From NCBI RefSeq assembly GCF_040869045.1, contig NC_090324.1, forward strand, positions 51,799,346 through 51,863,345: a stretch of 64,000 nucleotides of DNA. The letters run 5' to 3'. Below are positions 1-11,330 of this stretch, in pieces. The DNA is from Eurosta solidaginis (lineage: Eukaryota > Arthropoda > Insecta > Diptera > Tephritidae). Made by a program: the position numbers and the translations under genes. Position 1 is the stretch's first letter; each line of letters begins with the position of its first letter. A model generated the notes under the pieces. The model saw only the letters and a program-made list of their open reading frames with translations. It did no database searches and was not told where the DNA came from.

Positions 1-307
1 AGTCATTGCGTCAATGAGCTACCATTGAGCTGGCACCGCATTGGCGCTAGCCCCATGCAATTTACATCACTAAAATTGCGCGAATGCCCAGGCTCATGAC
101 TTTTTTAATCCTTATGGTGAAAACGAAGCAGGGGTAAAACGTATGGTGTATTCCTGGCGCTGCCGTCCCCTCATTATCAATTCATATTTTTCATTATCAA
201 GTTATGTATTCTCAATATGAAGTAACATTTTTAAAAGCGTGTTAAATTTTGATGGTATAATTAAGAACATTTAGGATCTCCTCTTCTTGCTATCACAATG
301 TAACTCG
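1..307. other. Flank left of element A, no gene seen
   Basis: AT-rich sequence with no convincing reading frame or recognisable domain. It ends in the CTTTT target duplication (308-312) of element A. I see nothing else in it. Confidence 0.5.
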
Positions 308-312
308 CTTTT
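308..312. repeat. Target-site duplication of element A, left copy
   Basis: CTTTT directly before the terminal TG of the LTR. The same five bases follow the other LTR at 15029-15033. Five-base duplications are usual for BEL/Pao integrases. Confidence 0.8.
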
Positions 313-345
313 TGTATATTCTCGCACGGTGCGTGGTAGCACGGA

Positions 346-380
<35 letters not shown>

Positions 381-786
381 GATGTGGAAAAAGAAATAAA
401 AGGCAAATAGTTATATTAGTAATGATGTCAATAATTAATTTTATTTTGTGTTAAGTTGGTACAATATTTTACCTTTGGTATATGATGTGGCGTGACAGCA
501 GCAGCGACTTTCATCCTCCTTGGTTGAAATAGAACAGAAAATGGAAAGTGATCTCCGTGTTGTCGAACCGGAGATCGTGCGAGGGTTTTCCAATGGATAT
601 TTGTTATCCGATGGAAAACTCAGTTACTCGTGTTAACGTTGAATATATGTGATGAACATACATGAATGTGTATGCATGTTGGTGTGCAGTACATGAAAGG
701 ATGTAAGAATGTATTTGCACTAAATAAGTTATGTATTAGGGTGGCCGTGTTTGCAGTATAAAGATATTTAGGTCCTGACCTAAATA
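313..786 (-). repeat. 3' LTR of element A
   Basis: A 474-bp copy of the sequence at 14563-15028, in the same orientation. On the plus strand it starts TGTATATTCTCG and ends CCTAAATA, where the other copy ends CCTAAACA. It contains a (TA)n microsatellite near 350-377, longer here than in the partner, and two hairpins (550-576 and 586-618). Confidence 0.85.
550..618. other. Two adjacent hairpins inside the LTR of element A
   Basis: 550-576 has an 8-bp stem GATCTCCG / CGGAGATC around 11 bases. 586-618 has a 13-position stem (TTTTCCA...TGGAAAA outside, GGAT/ATCC inside, one A-A mismatch and one G-T pair) around the 7-base loop ATTTGTT. Both are conserved in the other LTR at 14792-14818 and 14828-14860. 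A shorter version of the first hairpin, with the same loop, occurs again at 2138-2160. Confidence 0.6.
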
Positions 787-804
787 TGCCGGCCCCCTTG
801 CGGT
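787..804 (-). promoter_or_regulatory. Polypurine tract of element A
   Basis: On the minus strand this reads ACCGCAAGGGGGCCGGCA and abuts the 3' LTR. It matches the tract beside the 3' LTR of element C (53505-53522) at nearly every base, which supports a role as plus-strand primer for reverse transcription. Confidence 0.75.
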
Positions 805-1111
805 AAGCAACATCTTAAAATGAAGGAAAGTCATGCTGAAGCGGTCACGCGCACGTATTACTTAAAACTAGATACAATATGTTTGTATTATTAAATGAAA
901 ATTTGTTGGCTGATCACGTCCGGACTTGTTTGCATATAGTAGGCGCTGTAGGAAAAATAAGCAACATATTAAAGCTGAAAACAAGAACGGGTTATAATTC
1001 AACGCACATTATACAGTATACATATTTGAACTGTATTTATTTGTATTTATCTCTTTTGTGTTCCGAGATTTTTCGTAGCCTGGACGTCTCCGTTCCAGAT
1101 TTCGACGAATG

Positions 1112-1375
1112 TAAATTAATTTTCCATCTGGACAAAGAGCCCAAGTCTCTCTTCCAGATTTTACTTTATGAGGTTAAATGTTATATCCAGACGAAGAGGA
1201 CGCGTCTCCGTGCCAGATTGGATTTATTTTGTTAGATTATGTGACAATTAATTTTCCATCTGGACAAAGAGGCCAAGTCTCTGTTCCAGATTTTAACTTT
1301 ATAAGGTTAAATGTTATATCCAGACGAAAAGGACGTGTCTCCGTGCCAGATTGGATTTATTTTGTTATATTATAT
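1112..1375. repeat. Two-unit 132-bp tandem repeat with four 21-nt hairpins
   Basis: The segment at about 1112-1243 is repeated at 1244-1375 with few changes (TTTCCATCTG at 1121 and again at 1253). Each unit carries two hairpins of 7-7-7 layout: 1132-1152, 1191-1211, 1264-1284 and 1324-1344. Outer arms ATCTGGA / TCCAGAT (1126-1132 with 1153-1159, and 1258-1264 with 1285-1291) lengthen the first hairpin of each unit. The remaining mismatches are mostly A-C, which become G-U pairs in RNA from the minus strand, the coding strand of element A. Confidence 0.75.
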
Positions 1376-2137
1376 GTGAATTTTAATTTTTGGTTTGGTG
1401 GCGAACGCTCAATGGCATACATATTTATATGAAACTCTTTATATTCGTATTGACCCTCTGACAGGCGCTCATAGCAGATTGACCATGTGCATGGACTGCT
1501 TATGGGTTGTCCAAAGTTCGGGCAGTGATGTAAGAATGACCGCGTGAGCGCACAACTGTTTATCAATGGGTTATTGATCACTTTCTAAGTTCTCCCTGAG
1601 TACATCCTATCTCTTCTTTGTATTAAATTTCGTGTTTCTGCATTGGATACATAGAAAATGAATAAATTACACTTGCGAGTGATTAATTCATAATTTCTAC
1701 TGAATACAATAAATAAAAATTTGTATATTCGAATCTGATCGAAAATTTATAATTTGGTTTTTATTTTTGTGATTTAATTTGTCACAAAGTTTCCTGCCAC
1801 CCAAGAAAGTGTCGCCTTTTCCAGCTAAATTTGTGGATTTCGGTAAAAATATTGTAGTTGAAAAAATTTTTGTTGCGAAAAAATTCAAGCCTTTCGAGTT
1901 TGAACGATTTTCTTGCAATTTGTACTTATTTTGTAATACTGTTTTCACTAAAGTATTCGTGAAATCAGTAGTTACAAACATTAAAAAAAATTTGGAACGG
2001 ATCATGTTCCACTTAAACACCCATATTGGTGTAAAAAAAATGTTCGCTATGGCAATACCATACCGCGTAGATGAAAATGTCATGTAAATGACAAAAGCGA
2101 AATGTAAACATGCCGGTAAGTAAACATAGAGGAATTT

Positions 2138-2160
2138 TCTCCGTGTTGTCGAACCGGAGA
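2138..2160. other. Hairpin shared with the LTR of element A
   Basis: TCTCCG and CGGAGA flank the same 11-base loop as the hairpin at 550-576. It is a third copy outside the LTRs. Confidence 0.55.
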
Positions 2161-2828
2161 TTAATTGTATGATTTCACTAACTTGTATTTGCTTTGTGCA
2201 CAATTGTAATATTTTGAGTGGAAAATAAGCACGTTATTTGTATTGTTTTTGGTTCATTTGCTGTGTCTCCTAATACCCTACACAAAATGTTGTAAGTTAT
2301 TATGAGCAATAAGAAACAGCAATTAAATTCTAAAAATATTATTTTCGATTCCGGTTTAAAATAAAGATGTAAATTTGTTTGCAATTTCAATGCTACGCAT
2401 TATTAATACTCTGAACGAGTGGTGGATTTATACCCGATTGCATGTGAGGTTTATACCTACTTGCGAATTTGGTTTTTAATGAAAAATAATGGAATTGAAT
2501 AAGAAAACAATGCTTATGTATGGCAGTTGTCCAATTACACCAACGTGACGTGAAATTTTGAAGTTGTTGTAGTTGTACCTTGTAATTGAAACATTAAACC
2601 TTTTTTTATTTAGGTACATTTTGATGAAGAAAATAAAGATGCTCGATTTTTGAAATAAAAATGGCGAATTGAATTTATTTTCCTGCAGCTTATGGACGAA
2701 AACGTGGTAAACTGTTTGTAGATTGTTGTGTAGTTTGGCTTGTAGTTAGTTAGTGTTTTTAATTATTATTTTTCATTCTGTGGCGGATAAGCGGCATTAC
2801 ATATTTTAAAGAAGTGTAATGTCCTAAT

Positions 2829-3032
2829 TTAAGGATCGGTTTGGTCATCGGTGGATACCTCTCCACTTGTTTCATTGGCTGGTGGAAGTAGAATCAGTTT
2901 GGCCAAGGGCCTTGTAATTTGACCTTTTTCAGTCGTGATGTCGACAACTCGTACAAGGTCATCTGCTCCCGGGTGGAGTTTGACCACTCTTCCAAGTCTC
3001 CATTCGTTTGGAGATACATTGTCGTCTTTCAC
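2829..3032 (-). pseudogene. BEL integrase C-terminal (DUF5641-type) segment, element A
   Basis: A 67-residue tail with the motif SPNEWRLGRVV, matching the end of the element C polyprotein. It is separated from the integrase frame above it by a stop at 3075-3077, where element C has a tryptophan codon. Part of the decayed pol of element A. Confidence 0.8.
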
Positions 3033-3074
3033 GACGACGAAATCCCCTATTTTGATGTTTGCTTTCGGGTGTTT

Positions 3075-4493
3075 CTATTTAACCCGCTTTTGCATTTCTA
3101 AGAGATATTCTCTTTTCCATCTTTTGCAAAAGGTTTGATGCAAAGCTTTTAATTTATGCCACCTATTGACTATGGAGGCAGGATTCTCATTGGAATCTAT
3201 TTCTGGAGGAGCGAGAAGATGTCCGCCTACCATGAAATGACCAGGGGTTAAGGGTTCTAAGTCGGTCGATTCATTCGACGCTGGACTTAATGGTCGCGAG
3301 TTGAGGCAAGCCTCTATTCGACAAAGTATGGTTGTGAATTCCTCAAAAGTATATTTATCCCTACCAGCCACTTTTCGAAAGTGGCTTTTGAAACTTTTTA
3401 CTCCTGCTTCCCACAGACCTCCCATATGAGGAGAGGCAGTAGGGATGAAATGCCATTGCAGAAGTTGATGAGCATATTTAGACAATGCGGTCTCACGCGA
3501 ATCAGCTATAAATGCCTTAAACTCAGATCTAAGTGGTCGTGAGGCTCCGACAAAGTTAGTCCCATTGTCGGAATATATATTTTTCGGACATCCTCGCCTG
3601 GCGATAAATCTGGAGAGTGCTGCGGGAAAGGATTGGGTGCTAAGGTCGGTCGTGGCTTCCAAATGTATGGCTTTCGTAGTAAAGCAGACAAGCAGACATA
3701 CATAACCTTTCGAAATTCGACAACCTCTACCTCTATAACTTTTTATGTCGAATGGTCCTGCAAAATCTACCCCTGAATTAGTAAATGGTCGGGAAAATGC
3801 GGTACGTTCCTTGGGAAGGTTACCCATAAGTTGGTTTTGTACACGTTTTTTATAGATTGTGCAGACCTTACAATTGTGAATGATGGATTTTATCATATTT
3901 TTAACCCTAGGAATCCAGTATTGGGTCCTAATAAGCCTAAACATTAGTTTATTTTCTCCATGTAAAGAGACTGCATGGATAAACTGAACTAAAAGGCGAG
4001 AAAATTTGCATGTGTAAGGTAGAATTATTGGATGGCGTTCATTGTATGGTAGGTCTAGAGCCGCGCGGATGCGACCACCAGTCCTTATAATGCCATACTT
4101 GTCTAGGAAAGTGTCAAGAGGAAGCACTTCGCTTTTACAATCTACTAGCTTGCCTGACTTCAGATTTTTGTATTCTGTGGGATAAAACTGTTGTTGCGAC
4201 ATCTTAACTAAGCGTTGCGTAGCGATTTCGATTTCATCTGATGAAACCAGATATGACGTTTTATTAAAATAATCTTTTGTCTTTGGATGAGTTCTTTCGA
4301 GAAATCTCAAGACATAAGATATCACCCTTAAGGCTCGGGGTAGGTTCGAAAATCTATCCAGAATATCAAAATCCGTTTTGGTAGTTACTGCATGGCTTAC
4401 ACTCGTTTCTCCTCGATGGTTGTGTTGTAAGATATATCTTGTGTAGGCCATTTTGAGATGTCTTCTTGTAACCAAGAAGGTCCCTGCCACCAC
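3075..4493 (-). pseudogene. BEL integrase (zinc finger and catalytic core), element A
   Basis: Encodes the H2C2 zinc-binding region (HAVSLHGE ... CKVC), then the core with the three expected acidic positions: GVDFAGPFD, SDNGTNFVGA and GGLWEAGVKSF (D-D-E). It integrates the cDNA in an active element. The first 30 or so residues do not align because of a frameshift near 4385-4400 against the RNase H frame, and the frame ends at a premature stop. Closely similar along its length to the intact element C. Confidence 0.85.
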
Positions 4494-5239
4494 AAGGAAT
4501 TGTTGACCAGTTCATGTGCTGGGAGTCCTCTGCTAGCCATATCGGCTGGATTTGATCCCGAACCCACATGACGCCAATTATCATTTCCTACCTTTTCGAC
4601 GATTTTCGTGATACGGTGTGCTACGAAAGTTGACCACGAACAAGGGGGTTTTCGCATCCATGCCAGTACAATATTTGAATCGGTCCATAAGTAGGTTTTT
4701 GGATTCCCTAAGTTGAGATTTATTAGAATTGTTCCCATTATTTCGGAGAGTAGTATGGCTCCGCATAATTCCAGTCGAGGAAGCGATATAGTTTTTACCG
4801 GAGCTACTTTTGTTTTTGCCAATAGCAAATTGGTCAGAACTTGGTCGTTGTTTTCCACTCGCAGGTATACCGCCGCGGCATACGCTTTCTCTGATGCGTC
4901 ACAAAAACCGTGAATTTCCACTTTGTTGTGCGGGGAAAAGTGAGTCCAGCGCGGTATCCCAATGTTATTAATTTCATGATACTTTTCCATAAAGGTGTTC
5001 CAACGCTCCCTAGTAGTTGGTGATACATCTTCATCCCATTTTGTACCTTTAAGCCAAATGTTTTGCATGATTATTTTGGCTACAACTACTATTGGAGCAA
5101 CCCATCCTAATGGGTCGAACAATTTAGCGATTGCCGATAAGATCGCTCTTTTGGTTAAAGTGTCGCAATTTTCCATTGGTTTTGCGATGAAGTAAAACTC
5201 ATCATTATGTGCATTCCACCTGATTCCTAATGCCTTCAC
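4397..5239 (-). pseudogene. BEL reverse transcriptase thumb and RNase H, element A
   Basis: Carries the connection segment (FDPLGWVAPIV), RNase H motifs GFCDASEKAYAAA and LWTDSNIVLAW, and the LPRLELCGA segment typical of Pao-type RNase H. The coding homology begins upstream at about 5332; a TGA there (5333-5335), where element C has arginine, cuts it from the RT frame. Confidence 0.85.
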
Positions 5240-5332
5240 TGAACTTGCGTCTTCGAATTCCAGGAAATCTTTGTTAAGGAGATGCTGTTTAGGAATATCC
5301 TTTAGTATTTGGTCGGAATTGGCTGTCCATTT

Positions 5333-5926
5333 TCATAGTGGAAAGCCGGCTGATTGCAATGCCTGAGATATTTGATCTCTGGCAGTAATTGTTGATTGGA
5401 TGCAGTGTCCACCAGCAAGAATATCATCCACATACATGTATTCTCTTAGTATTGTGGATGCAATTGGAAAGGTGTCTTCGACGTCCTTTGCCAATTGTAA
5501 AAGTGTCCTTATTGCTAGATAAGGAGCACAGTTAACCCCGAATATCACAGTCTTCAGTTCGTAAAGGCTGACAGGGCTTTCAGAGCTAGTACGGAATACT
5601 ATGCGCTGGTATTTGGTTTGGTTTGGTTGTACCATAATTTGTCGGTACATTTTCTCGATATCGCTGTTGAAGACATATTTGTAAAGTCTCCAGTGAAGTA
5701 TAAGAATATTTAGGTCAGCTTGTAGCGTAGGAACTGTATACAAAACGTCGTTCAGACTTACTCCGTTTGCGGTCGGACTAGATGCGTTAAAAACAACGCG
5801 AACTTTCGTGGAGGTACTTTCGTCCTTGATGACGGCGTGATGAGGTAGAAAATAATGGTCAGAGGAGTCTGGTGGCACACAGCTGTTGATCCTTGACATA
5901 TGTCCCAATTCCTCGTATTCGGTCAC
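5333..5926 (-). pseudogene. BEL reverse transcriptase catalytic segment, element A
   Basis: Contains VRVVFNAS, SDIEKMYRQI and the catalytic YVDD in the context MYVDDILAGG, so the polymerase active site itself is intact. The frame is limited by stops on both sides (TAG near 5975 upstream, TGA at 5333 downstream) that are absent from element C. Non-functional as a polyprotein. Confidence 0.87.
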
Positions 5927-5974
5927 AACTCGATTGCACTCCGTTTGTAAAGTAGGATTTTTCGCGAGGCGTTT

Positions 5975-6529
5975 CTAGTTCCGGAAGAACTGAGAGCATG
6001 CTCTTTTAAGAGAAGGCCCTAGGGATATATTGGTGGGGAAATCTCGTTTAAAAGGTAATGAGAATGTGTATTTCCCGGTATTATTCCTAGTGGTGGTACT
6101 TCTGTATAATTCCTCGCAGTATTGTTCGTCCGCATTAAAGCGTTTGTTTTTAGGGATTTCTTCCAGTTCCCAAAAGGCGGATAATTGCTTATCCAATGAT
6201 ACGTCACTGTAATAGGAGACGATTTCTTTGGGTTGCTCTTGCACATCTGTACGGCCTGTAAGTATCCAGCCGAAAACAGTTTCTTGTGCTAAGAGCGTAC
6301 CAAGGACATTCTTCTGCAATCCGTTCAAGATGATTTGAGGGTAAATTTCCCCTCCAAGAACTAGATCCACTGGTTCGTTGACAAAGAATCTTTTATCTGC
6401 CAACTCGAGATCAGGGAATGATTGTCTGGTCATCGCACTGATCTGGCATGTTGGAAGATCCCCTGTAAGATTTGGCAGGACAAGAACTTTTGTGTTCAAA
6501 GAAAATAATGGGTCAATTAGTGACCGCAA
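5975..6529 (-). pseudogene. BEL protease/linker segment, element A (downstream of the nested LINE)
   Basis: Corresponds to the part of the element C polyprotein after the protease catalytic site: it contains VLGGEIYPQIIL and LLAQETVFGWILTGR. It begins abruptly at the tail of the nested LINE (about 6530). Its upstream continuation is found at 11301-11723, 4.8 kb away. A stop ends it at the start of the RT region. Confidence 0.85.
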
Positions 6530-6533
6530 TTCT

Positions 6534-6539
6534 ATTTTT

Positions 6540-6574
<35 letters not shown>

Positions 6575-6580
6575 TTATTT
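6534..6580 (-). repeat. (AAAT)n 3' tail of the nested LINE
   Basis: On the plus strand a TTTA-type microsatellite; on the minus strand an AAAT-repeat tail that meets BEL coding sequence. Such simple tails mark the 3' end of target-primed LINE insertions. Confidence 0.75.
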
Positions 6581-6788
6581 AAAGTCGACGACAAACTATG
6601 GTCGACTGCATAATATAAAAGATATATAAATATACAACTCAAAAGATAAAATTTAAGATATATCGAGATTTCAACAATGTTATATTACAAACAAAGAAAT
6701 ATTAATGAACATTACTATTTAATTTCAAAATATAATAATAATAAGAAATATGAGTAGAAATATGATCTTATGCCGAAATCTTATACTG

Positions 6789-7092
6789 GCGGAATGCATC
6801 AGATTCCGCTCAGCATGATATCGGAATGCAGTGGATTCCAATCTCCCTGTTGGAATGCAACAAGATTCCAATCAGCATGTCATGGAAATCCGGCAGTGCT
6901 AAAAGTAGTGTAATGAGGATACGCCATCACAAGGCATAAAAAAGTAACATGACCTGTGTTGTTGGAATGCACCGGATTCCAATCAGCTCGATGCCTGACC
7001 CATAAGATTATACTGCCAGAATGCATACGATTCCGGTCATTGACTCATGAAAAAGCATGTTTTTTACGTTGCTGGAATGCACCAGATTCCAA
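6789..7092 (-). repeat. Array of six GGAAT/ATTCC hairpins in the LINE 3' UTR
   Basis: Six hairpins at 6789-6809, 6821-6841, 6850-6871, 6962-6982, 7016-7036 and 7072-7092. The stems are 7 bp and the loops 7 bases (8 in the third). Loops begin GCA. Outer arms vary together: GCGGAAT/ATTCCGC in the first, TTGGAAT/ATTCCAA in the third and fourth; the others have one A-C mismatch. The array lies between the ORF2 stop (7221) and the tail. LINE 3' UTRs are where reverse transcriptases recognise their template, so a binding role is possible but unproven. Confidence 0.75.
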
Positions 7093-7220
7093 TCAACACA
7101 GTACTGTCTTGTTCCTTCTTAATGATACATGTTGATAAATGTTCCTCCATCCTTAAGCGAGATAGTTCCTGTTTTTATCGAAGGAATAAAATGCCGGCAA
7201 ATTTAATTAGCTTGTATCTC

Positions 7221-8114
7221 TTAAATTAGATAGGCAAGTATTGCATTACGTATAGTGGCAAAAGTACATTCAAGACATATGCAGCTATACAAGTCATTGT
7301 AGTGCGCGCACCAGATAAGAAGAGGATTATTTTTAGCAAAGTTTCGTCGACAAAGGGGTAAATAGAAAGGAACGTAGTGTCTGGATACTCTAGGGGGAAC
7401 CGCAAAAAACAAGCGGCTGAGGAGGTCCGCGGAATCAATTTCTCCAATAATGAGCTTATGGATGAACAATACCCCCAGTAATATTTTCCGATTTTCCAGA
7501 GTGGGTAAGTTAATAAGAAGAAGTCTACTTCTGTATGGAGGAAGGTGGAGACTTGAGTCGCAATTAAGGCCGCGCAATGCAAATATCAAAAATTGCTTTT
7601 GAACTGACTCAAGACGCTTTATATGCTTTTGAGAAACAGGGGACCAAACGCATGAGCAATACTCGAGTATTGGACGAACCAGCGATGTGTAAAGAACCTT
7701 AGTGAGGTACGGATCATCGAACTCTTTAGCCCAACTTTTAACAAATCCAAGTAAACCCAAAGCTTTGTTGGCTATAGATGAAATATGCATGTTAAAATTC
7801 AATTTCGGATCAAAAAGGACACCTAGATCATTTGCAATAGATATACGCTCCAAAGGCGTACCATCTATTACATAAGATTTCAATGCTGGCTTCACTCGGT
7901 GAAATGTCATATGCTTACATTTAGAGCAATTTAAAGCTAGTAAATTTATTGTGCACCAACATTGGAACGAGTCCAAGTCGGCCTGAAGAAGATCCAAGGA
8001 ACTCAAATCGGTAGGACAGTAAGTGTAGCAAAGTTTTACATCATCCGCATACATTATAGTATGGGAATATAATATTGTCTGTGGCAAGTCATTAATGAAA
8101 AGGGCAAAGAGCAA
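7221..8114 (-). pseudogene. LINE ORF2, reverse transcriptase C-terminal half
   Basis: Holds the catalytic YADD in TIMYADDVKLCY, the preceding LLFALFINDLP segment and the thumb region (LVRPILEYCSCVWSP). A frameshift near 8110-8170 separates it from the upstream half. Closely resembles the LINE fragment at 60926-61804, so both belong to one clade. Confidence 0.85.
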
Positions 8115-9642
8115 AGGGCCTAGATGACTTCCCTGGGGTACGCCGGAGGAAACTCCGAACGATTCCGACAGATTGCACTTGAACAGGACTTTTTTGGGTC
8201 CGGTTAGAAAGATAGCTTTTCAGCCACATTAATAGGTGAAACGGAAAGCCCAGTAAATCAAGCTTATGAATAAGCAACTCATGGTTGACGGTATCAAATG
8301 CTTTGCTGAAGTCCGTGTAGATGACACCCGTTTGCTTGTTCGCTAAAAATCCTTCCATAACTATAGAGGTGAATACAAGCAAATTTGTAGTGGTTGACCT
8401 TTGACGAATAAAACCGTGTTGGCATGCAGATAAAAGACTAGAACACTGATATTGCAGTTGACTGGTGACAATCTGTTCAAAGACTTTAGGAATGACTGAA
8501 AGTTTAGCAATAACCCTGTAGTTTTCAACTTTTGACCTACTACCTTTTTTATGCAGGGGTATAATAAAAGACTGTTTCCAAAGTGCCGGGAATGACGCAG
8601 ATCCCAGAGATAGCCCAAATAATTTTAAAACAGGCTCATACATGTTTTCGGCGCAGTACCTAAGCACGCAACTAGGAACACCGTCCGGTCCCGGAGAAAA
8701 GGTGGGCTTCAAAGATTGAAGACTCTGAAGAACAATATTACCATCAATAGCAGGATTCCTAATGTAATTTGAGCTATCTAAGTGATAGGGATATTGACCG
8801 GAATGAAAACCACTGGATGAATACGTGGACTTAAAGAACTCAGAAAATAGTTCAGCAACGTCGTCATCAGTGCAAGCTTTTTTACCTCCAAAGGTTAATG
8901 AGGAAGGATACCCAGAAGTTTTCCGCTTTGAATTTACGAAACTGTAAAACTTTTTTGGATTTCTAAAAAATTGTGCTTTACAACAACTCAAGTAATTTTT
9001 ATAACAAAGCTGATTAAGACGGTGAAATTTAGAACGAGCTATTAGATATTTAGAGAGGTCTGCAGATGCTCCAGATTTCTTGAACCTTTTATAAAGCCTA
9101 GATTTAATGTTATTAAGTCTGATAAGTTGCCTTGAAAACCAAGGGGGCTTATTCGAACATAGGGTATAGCGAGTAGGAATGCAGGTATCAAAGAAGCCAT
9201 CAAGCGTACTGTAAAATATAGAGATAGCCGAATCGACATCAGTGCAAGCATAGAGATCCGACCAATCATGGGAAGCCAACAGATCATTGAGCATAATGAA
9301 ATTCGCTTTGTAGAAGCATCTAGATCGGGGACGAGACTGTACTTGAATCCTACGGGGTAGGCTGATATCAAGTGATATCTCTAGCGTAGGGTGAAGAGGG
9401 TCTTCTGGAAGGGATAAAGGTGGTATTCGCGTAAGGGCAGTACCCACCGAGCCATCCACAAATAAAAGAGATGAGTCTAACAAGCAATTGAGAAACTCAT
9501 GTTGAGCAGTGGGAGTTAAAAAGTTTGAATCACTTATATTAACCCAACTAACTGTTGGCAAGTTAAAGTCACCAACAACAACAAGTCGATCGTTATCTCC
9601 CAACTGCGAATGCAAATCACAGATGGCTGGTATATACAGCAA
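8092..9642 (-). pseudogene. LINE ORF2, endonuclease C-terminus and reverse transcriptase N-terminal half
   Basis: Begins in the apurinic-type endonuclease (VVVGDFNLPTVSW, with the catalytic GDFN motif), then the RT fingers and palm: FSPGPDGVPSCVL, QHGFIRQRSTTTNLL and TDFSKAFDTVNHELL. Ends by frameshift before the YADD motif, which is in the next frame at 7221-8114. Confidence 0.87.
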
Positions 9643-10076
9643 ACAATTACGCTATAGCTACCGAATGAAAACCTAACTGCTATGAATTCGATATGAGAGA
9701 TATTGTCCAGCGAAATCAACTCAGACGATAGGTTAGATTCAACAGCAATAAGGACACCTCCCGCTCTAGAGATGCGATCACGCCGATAAACAGCATATTT
9801 ATTTGAAAAAACCTCAGAATTGTAATTATCAGGCTTTAGCCAGGTCTCCGTAAAAGCTACAACTTGTGCAGAAAAGTTGAAAGAATTAAGGAAGAATGGA
9901 ACAAGTTTTGATCGTAAACCACGAACATTTTGGTAATTAATGAGAAGACGGGACAGATCAGCAATTACCTTTGTGTTGTTATTACTGTGTTCGTCATACC
10001 GTTTTTTGGCTGTAATAAAACAGGTTCGGCCCTCGCCTTTCTCGTGAACAAGTGAACCACAGTATGCTTGGGCCAA
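9534..10076 (-). pseudogene. LINE ORF2 endonuclease N-terminal part
   Basis: Contains NYQNVRGLRSKL and AFTETWLKP, the N-terminal endonuclease motifs, with an E-T metal-binding pair, then RAGGVLIAV. A frameshift near 9640 joins it to the frame carrying GDFN. It overlaps the end of ORF1 (10881-9994). Confidence 0.8.
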
Positions 10077-10881
10077 AAAGAGGAATCAAGTACCTTATCG
10101 AAAGTGCGGCCGTTATAGCGTTGGTTATCGAGCTCGTACTATTTTTTTCAGGTACACTTGTATCGTTAGCAACAACCCCAGTATCGGTAACTGTTATTGT
10201 TGGAGCTAAAGATACCGGTGGAGGTGTAGGATGAATTGGGGAGTCCAGCGAAATCAACATTGGTGACGTAGAACAAACAGCCGCAAAGGTACCACTATTA
10301 GTTCGTGCATCGTTTAATTTGCCAGAGATCATCTCACTGGAAGTCTCGACACAACCTTGTGGAGATTCCTGAGTTGCATGGTTCATAACGTCTTTGGTAA
10401 GCCTGTTCGTATCAGTCAACGCGGTTGAAGGGACATTCGTAGGAGGACAGCTTTGCCCCTCACTCGAAGACAAGTTGGAGTTATTGTTGGGCATACATTT
10501 CTTACGTTTTGGGGATTCAGATATCACTTTCAATTTTTTAAAGTGAGCCTCCATCGTTTTGAATCTTTCGTTAAGGTCACGAAACCCAATAAAAATGTTG
10601 TTGAACTCTTTCTGAGTTCGCCTCATAAAAGCTCGCATGTCATTTTCTACGGAACGACAATCATGACATGTCCAGTTCAGTCCAATTTTGCTGGATATTA
10701 GGTCAACCACCCGACCACCTATGTGAGAGAAACCGGCACAGATAACATGAGCCATATTATCACAGAGCCAACAACAAACATAAGTATCACCACGGGAAAT
10801 TTTCTTTTGATTGGTGCACTTCTTGACACAGCAATCCAACATAATTGCAAAGTTAAACAAACCCAAAAGGAAAATAGGCAA
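9994..10881 (-). CDS. LINE ORF1 protein with N-terminal PHD-like zinc finger
   Basis: 295 residues. The first 65 hold a Cys/His pattern (CTNQ, CCWLC, MAHVICAGF, WTCHDC) that looks like a PHD finger, followed by a short coiled-coil-like segment (residues about 70-110), a basic patch and a serine/threonine-rich tail. In LINEs, ORF1 proteins bind RNA. PHD-type ORF1 proteins are known in CR1/L2-like and some insect elements. The C-terminal 20 residues overlap the ORF2 frame and may lie beyond the natural end. Confidence 0.7.
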   Translation of the reverse strand: MPIFLLGLFNFAIMLDCCVKKCTNQKKISRGDTYVCCWLCDNMAHVICAGFSHIGGRVVDLISSKIGLNWTCHDCRSVENDMRAFMRRTQKEFNNIFIGFRDLNERFKTMEAHFKKLKVISESPKRKKCMPNNNSNLSSSEGQSCPPTNVPSTALTDTNRLTKDVMNHATQESPQGCVETSSEMISGKLNDARTNSGTFAAVCSTSPMLISLDSPIHPTPPPVSLAPTITVTDTGVVANDTSVPEKNSTSSITNAITAALSIRYLIPLFGPSILWFTCSRERRGPNLFYYSQKTV

Positions 10882-11330
10882 AAGAAACTATGAGTATAGG
10901 ATAAATTGAACAGCTGTTCAAAAATTATGGGCGAGAGTTATTTTGGAGCATTGGATGCAAATCGCAAGACAGCGTATAGCTAGCAGCGAACACAAAACAA
11001 AGCAAAAAGGGCACACAATGACTTGCTAATAGCAGCTACCAACAAAAAGGTATGCAGTTATCACAAATTTTTGTGAAAATCTATGATATATGAACACACA
11101 GACTGAATGTTTAAATTGCACAAAAAGCCACTATGTATATTGCACTGTGTAAAGATTTAATACCAAATTAAACTTATAAACTGTTTTCTATTATATGAAT
11201 AAATATTTATAAATGATAAAACTTGTTTACAAAGTAAAAAGAATAACAATTCGAAGAACAGAAAACAGAAACACGTCCGCGCGCGGCAAGGTTACCAGAT
11301 TTATGAACAATAATCTTTGACCTGTGCAGA
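10882..11330 (-). other. 5' UTR of the nested LINE
   Basis: About 450 bases between the ORF1 start and the point where BEL coding sequence resumes. AT-rich with no frame. The junction is at about 11330, after the protease-region codons for AQVKD. Confidence 0.55.

Larger units (their letters stand above)
805..2828 (-). other. 3' non-coding region of element A
   Basis: Two kilobases between the end of the integrase frame and the polypurine tract. It holds the 132-bp tandem repeat at 1112-1375 and a hairpin at 2138-2160. Short open frames are present on both strands but resemble nothing I recognise and follow the AT-rich composition. BEL elements normally have a much shorter 3' region. Confidence 0.5.
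6530..11330 (-). mobile_element. Nested jockey/CR1-like LINE inside element A
   Basis: A 4.8-kb non-LTR retrotransposon in the same orientation as element A, interrupting its protease coding region. It has, in order on the minus strand, a 5' UTR, ORF1 with a PHD-like zinc finger, an endonuclease/reverse transcriptase ORF2, a 3' UTR with a hairpin array and an A-rich (AAAT)n tail. BEL coding sequence resumes on both sides, with a few bases of target missing. I could not find a clean target duplication. Clade assignment from the RT is approximate. Confidence 0.85.

Noticed and set aside
879..1432. Open frames over the 132-bp tandem repeat as small genes
   Set aside because: They follow the hairpin repeats, change frame between units and have no codon pattern or similarity; the region is the 3' non-coding end of element A.
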